Positions 7,201 to 7,604 of a DNA stretch of 7,604 nt are shown here, one piece after another (position 1 is the first letter of the stretch; the number at the start of each line of letters is the position of its first letter). Where the stretch lies: assembly GCA_947490035.1 (NCBI GenBank), contig CANLGS010000173.1, positions 1-7,604 on the forward strand. The letters run 5' to 3'. The notes under the pieces are model-generated. The model was not told where the DNA came from. It did no database searches and saw only the letters and a list, made by a program, of their open reading frames with translations. Position numbers and translations under genes: made by a program. This DNA comes from Gemmataceae bacterium (GTDB lineage: Bacteria > Planctomycetota > Planctomycetia > Gemmatales > Gemmataceae).

Positions 7201-7604
7201 AACGCCGACGGCAACACGCCACTTCACGCCGCAGCGTTCCTGTGCCGCGAGGAAGTGGTGAAGCTGCTCATGGAAAAGGGGGCCGACACGGCTAAGAAGA
7301 ACAACAACGGGGAGACGCCCGTCGATGTGGTCTCCGGCGAATGGAACCAAGGGCTGGCCGATTTCTACACCGCAATCGGTACTGGCATCGGTCAGAAACT
7401 CGACCTGAAGCAGATCGAAAGCGCCCGTCCGAAGATGGCGACCCGGCTTCGCGGTCAAGCCGAGAAGCCGAAAGTCGAACCGGCACCCGTCCCGAAGGGC
7501 GATCCGGCCGACTGGGCGTCGTACAACCACGACCCGGCCGGGTGGCGGTTCAACCCGGCCGAGAAGACGCTCGGCGCGAATAACGTCGGCAAGATCATCG
7601 AGAA
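4207..7604 (+). CDS. Giant exported YVTN propeller / diheme cytochrome c / IPT-like / ankyrin / PQQ-quinoprotein-like protein, 3'-partial
   Basis: I read 1132 codons with no stop up to the window edge. Residues 1-24 form a signal peptide or anchor. About 54-445 is a YVTN-type beta-propeller (RVFVANTPASTVDVIDT, VWVANHVSDSVSVIDTD, KAYVALSSENQIAVIDV, GSAWVLNALADTVTLVDL). A cytochrome c region follows with two heme sites, C471-C474-H475 and C635-C638-H639. Between them MPVRGLRDTAPFHWDG (504-519) resembles the MauG/diheme peroxidase group. M504, H516, M641 and M654 are possible axial ligands, not assignable by eye. About 659-735 (RWLILPQGRLNIIDFDFYRR and on) continues this family. About 824-916 looks like an IPT/TIG-type domain. 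Ankyrin repeats span about 935-1050; two full 33-residue units begin at D968 and D1001. After a proline/lysine linker, DWASYNHDPAGWRFNP (1102-1117) and NNVGKI resemble the N-terminus of PQQ-dependent dehydrogenases. Hemes require extracytoplasmic maturation, which agrees with the leader. Periplasmic or surface electron transfer is inferred; the substrate is unknown. Confidence 0.88.
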   Translation, partial: MIRTPSGALFATAILVAGMTFYAVGKENPPARQANAPKAPLAAGHPSMESPQFNPIAVSGGRVFVANTPASTVDVIDTKTRKVVTRIPVGVDPVCVVARPDGKEVWVANHVSDSVSVIDTDPASPTFLHVIATVQEFDSKTKATTFDEPVGIAFASNEKAYVALSSENQIAVIDVASRKVTKRLSIPAQEPRAIAVRNGKLYVVPFESHNQTQLSGGAKDKIDGNLITFDAFNHSIQNNNVLSIGHVVDVVKHPKVPDRDLFVFDTKTDALVATVEGLGTLLYGLAVDGKGNVFVAQTDARNDANGRSGTKKHGLKEMENRAFLNRITKVAFKDGKADKPVFFDLEPLPPAHPKRDEALATPFAIRATPDDATLVATAAASDKLFTVDAASGAVLGRVDVGAGPRGIALDGGSAWVLNALADTVTLVDLADRAKPKTVATITLEDPTNPVFKRGRIAFNTAKASTTGTFSCASCHPDGHTDQLLWVLDTPIVTGGNQIMPRSTMPVRGLRDTAPFHWDGIPGDPYGGIHSASVHKSVEPNSKVDVPTSTTRHLIDGGLASTMRLVGDKSTNDEGKAGELSKQERDDMAVYLLGVPYPPAPKRAYTDELSERAKKGFRLFHIEGDHDPKQLAPNVCGNCHRMPFLVSTNTPGTGMDAPTWRGAQDRWLILPQGRLNIIDFDFYRRVAERGAPEREVWQFSWGGRPRFDPIWDMVLEMGTGFSGAFARQVTLNKDTAKGDLTADLLTALEKAASDGAVVVECDGVLLKGKAEPLALQFVGGSFVNKTGERTTFTRQELLTLAADGKFIGTVTARHGAKAGVDHPQPAIWTLGPIEKQRGRQDFPVLHPEQKSMTVSGRHFGEDARVFVNGRRVAGTVKRGDGEKVTITLDTLPADGMHLLQVQVPDGPFSNDFILHTAKDATTAEVLKRELIRVSTAPWQGIPAALSTGDLTAVKRLIRDKATANRRQSDGSTPLSTAALRGHLDVVKYLLELGADPSGSNADGNTPLHAAAFLCREEVVKLLMEKGADTAKKNNNGETPVDVVSGEWNQGLADFYTAIGTGIGQKLDLKQIESARPKMATRLRGQAEKPKVEPAPVPKGDPADWASYNHDPAGWRFNPAEKTLGANNVGKIIE

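Overview
The window is high-GC, densely coding DNA with every supported gene on the + strand. It looks like a chromosomal segment from a planctomycete, most likely a Gemmata-type (Gemmataceae) bacterium. This rests on protein families, not on a database match: a FecR-domain membrane protein, a secreted propeller protein opening with a WSQFRGP motif, a DUF1559 pseudopilin-like protein with an H-X9-DG tail, a small transthyretin-like membrane-anchored protein, and a very large secreted cytochrome/propeller protein. This mix is typical of planctomycete genomes.

Layout: (1) 1-1157, the 3' part of a FecR-type transmembrane regulator whose start lies before the window. (2) 1180-2550, an exported PQQ-like beta-propeller protein, 22 bases downstream. 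(3) 2562-3587, a DUF1559 protein with a type IV prepilin leader; its ribosome site overlaps the previous stop codon. (4) a 98-base gap with an imperfect hairpin, then 3686-4126, a small anchored beta-sandwich protein. (5) an 80-base gap, then 4207 to the window end, an open frame of 1132 codons that continues past the edge.

The last gene is the most remarkable. One uninterrupted frame holds, in order, an export signal, a YVTN-type beta-propeller, a two-heme cytochrome c region (CASCH and CGNCH), an IPT/TIG-like domain, ankyrin repeats, and the opening of a PQQ-quinoprotein-like propeller. All the complete products appear to be exported or membrane-anchored. A reasonable inference is a cell-surface or periplasmic redox locus, with the FecR protein as a possible membrane signalling component. 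The 22- and 11-base gaps support co-transcription of the first three genes. The last two may share the transcript or have their own signals, but I see no convincing promoter or terminator. No RNA gene, mobile element, CRISPR array or origin was recognised.
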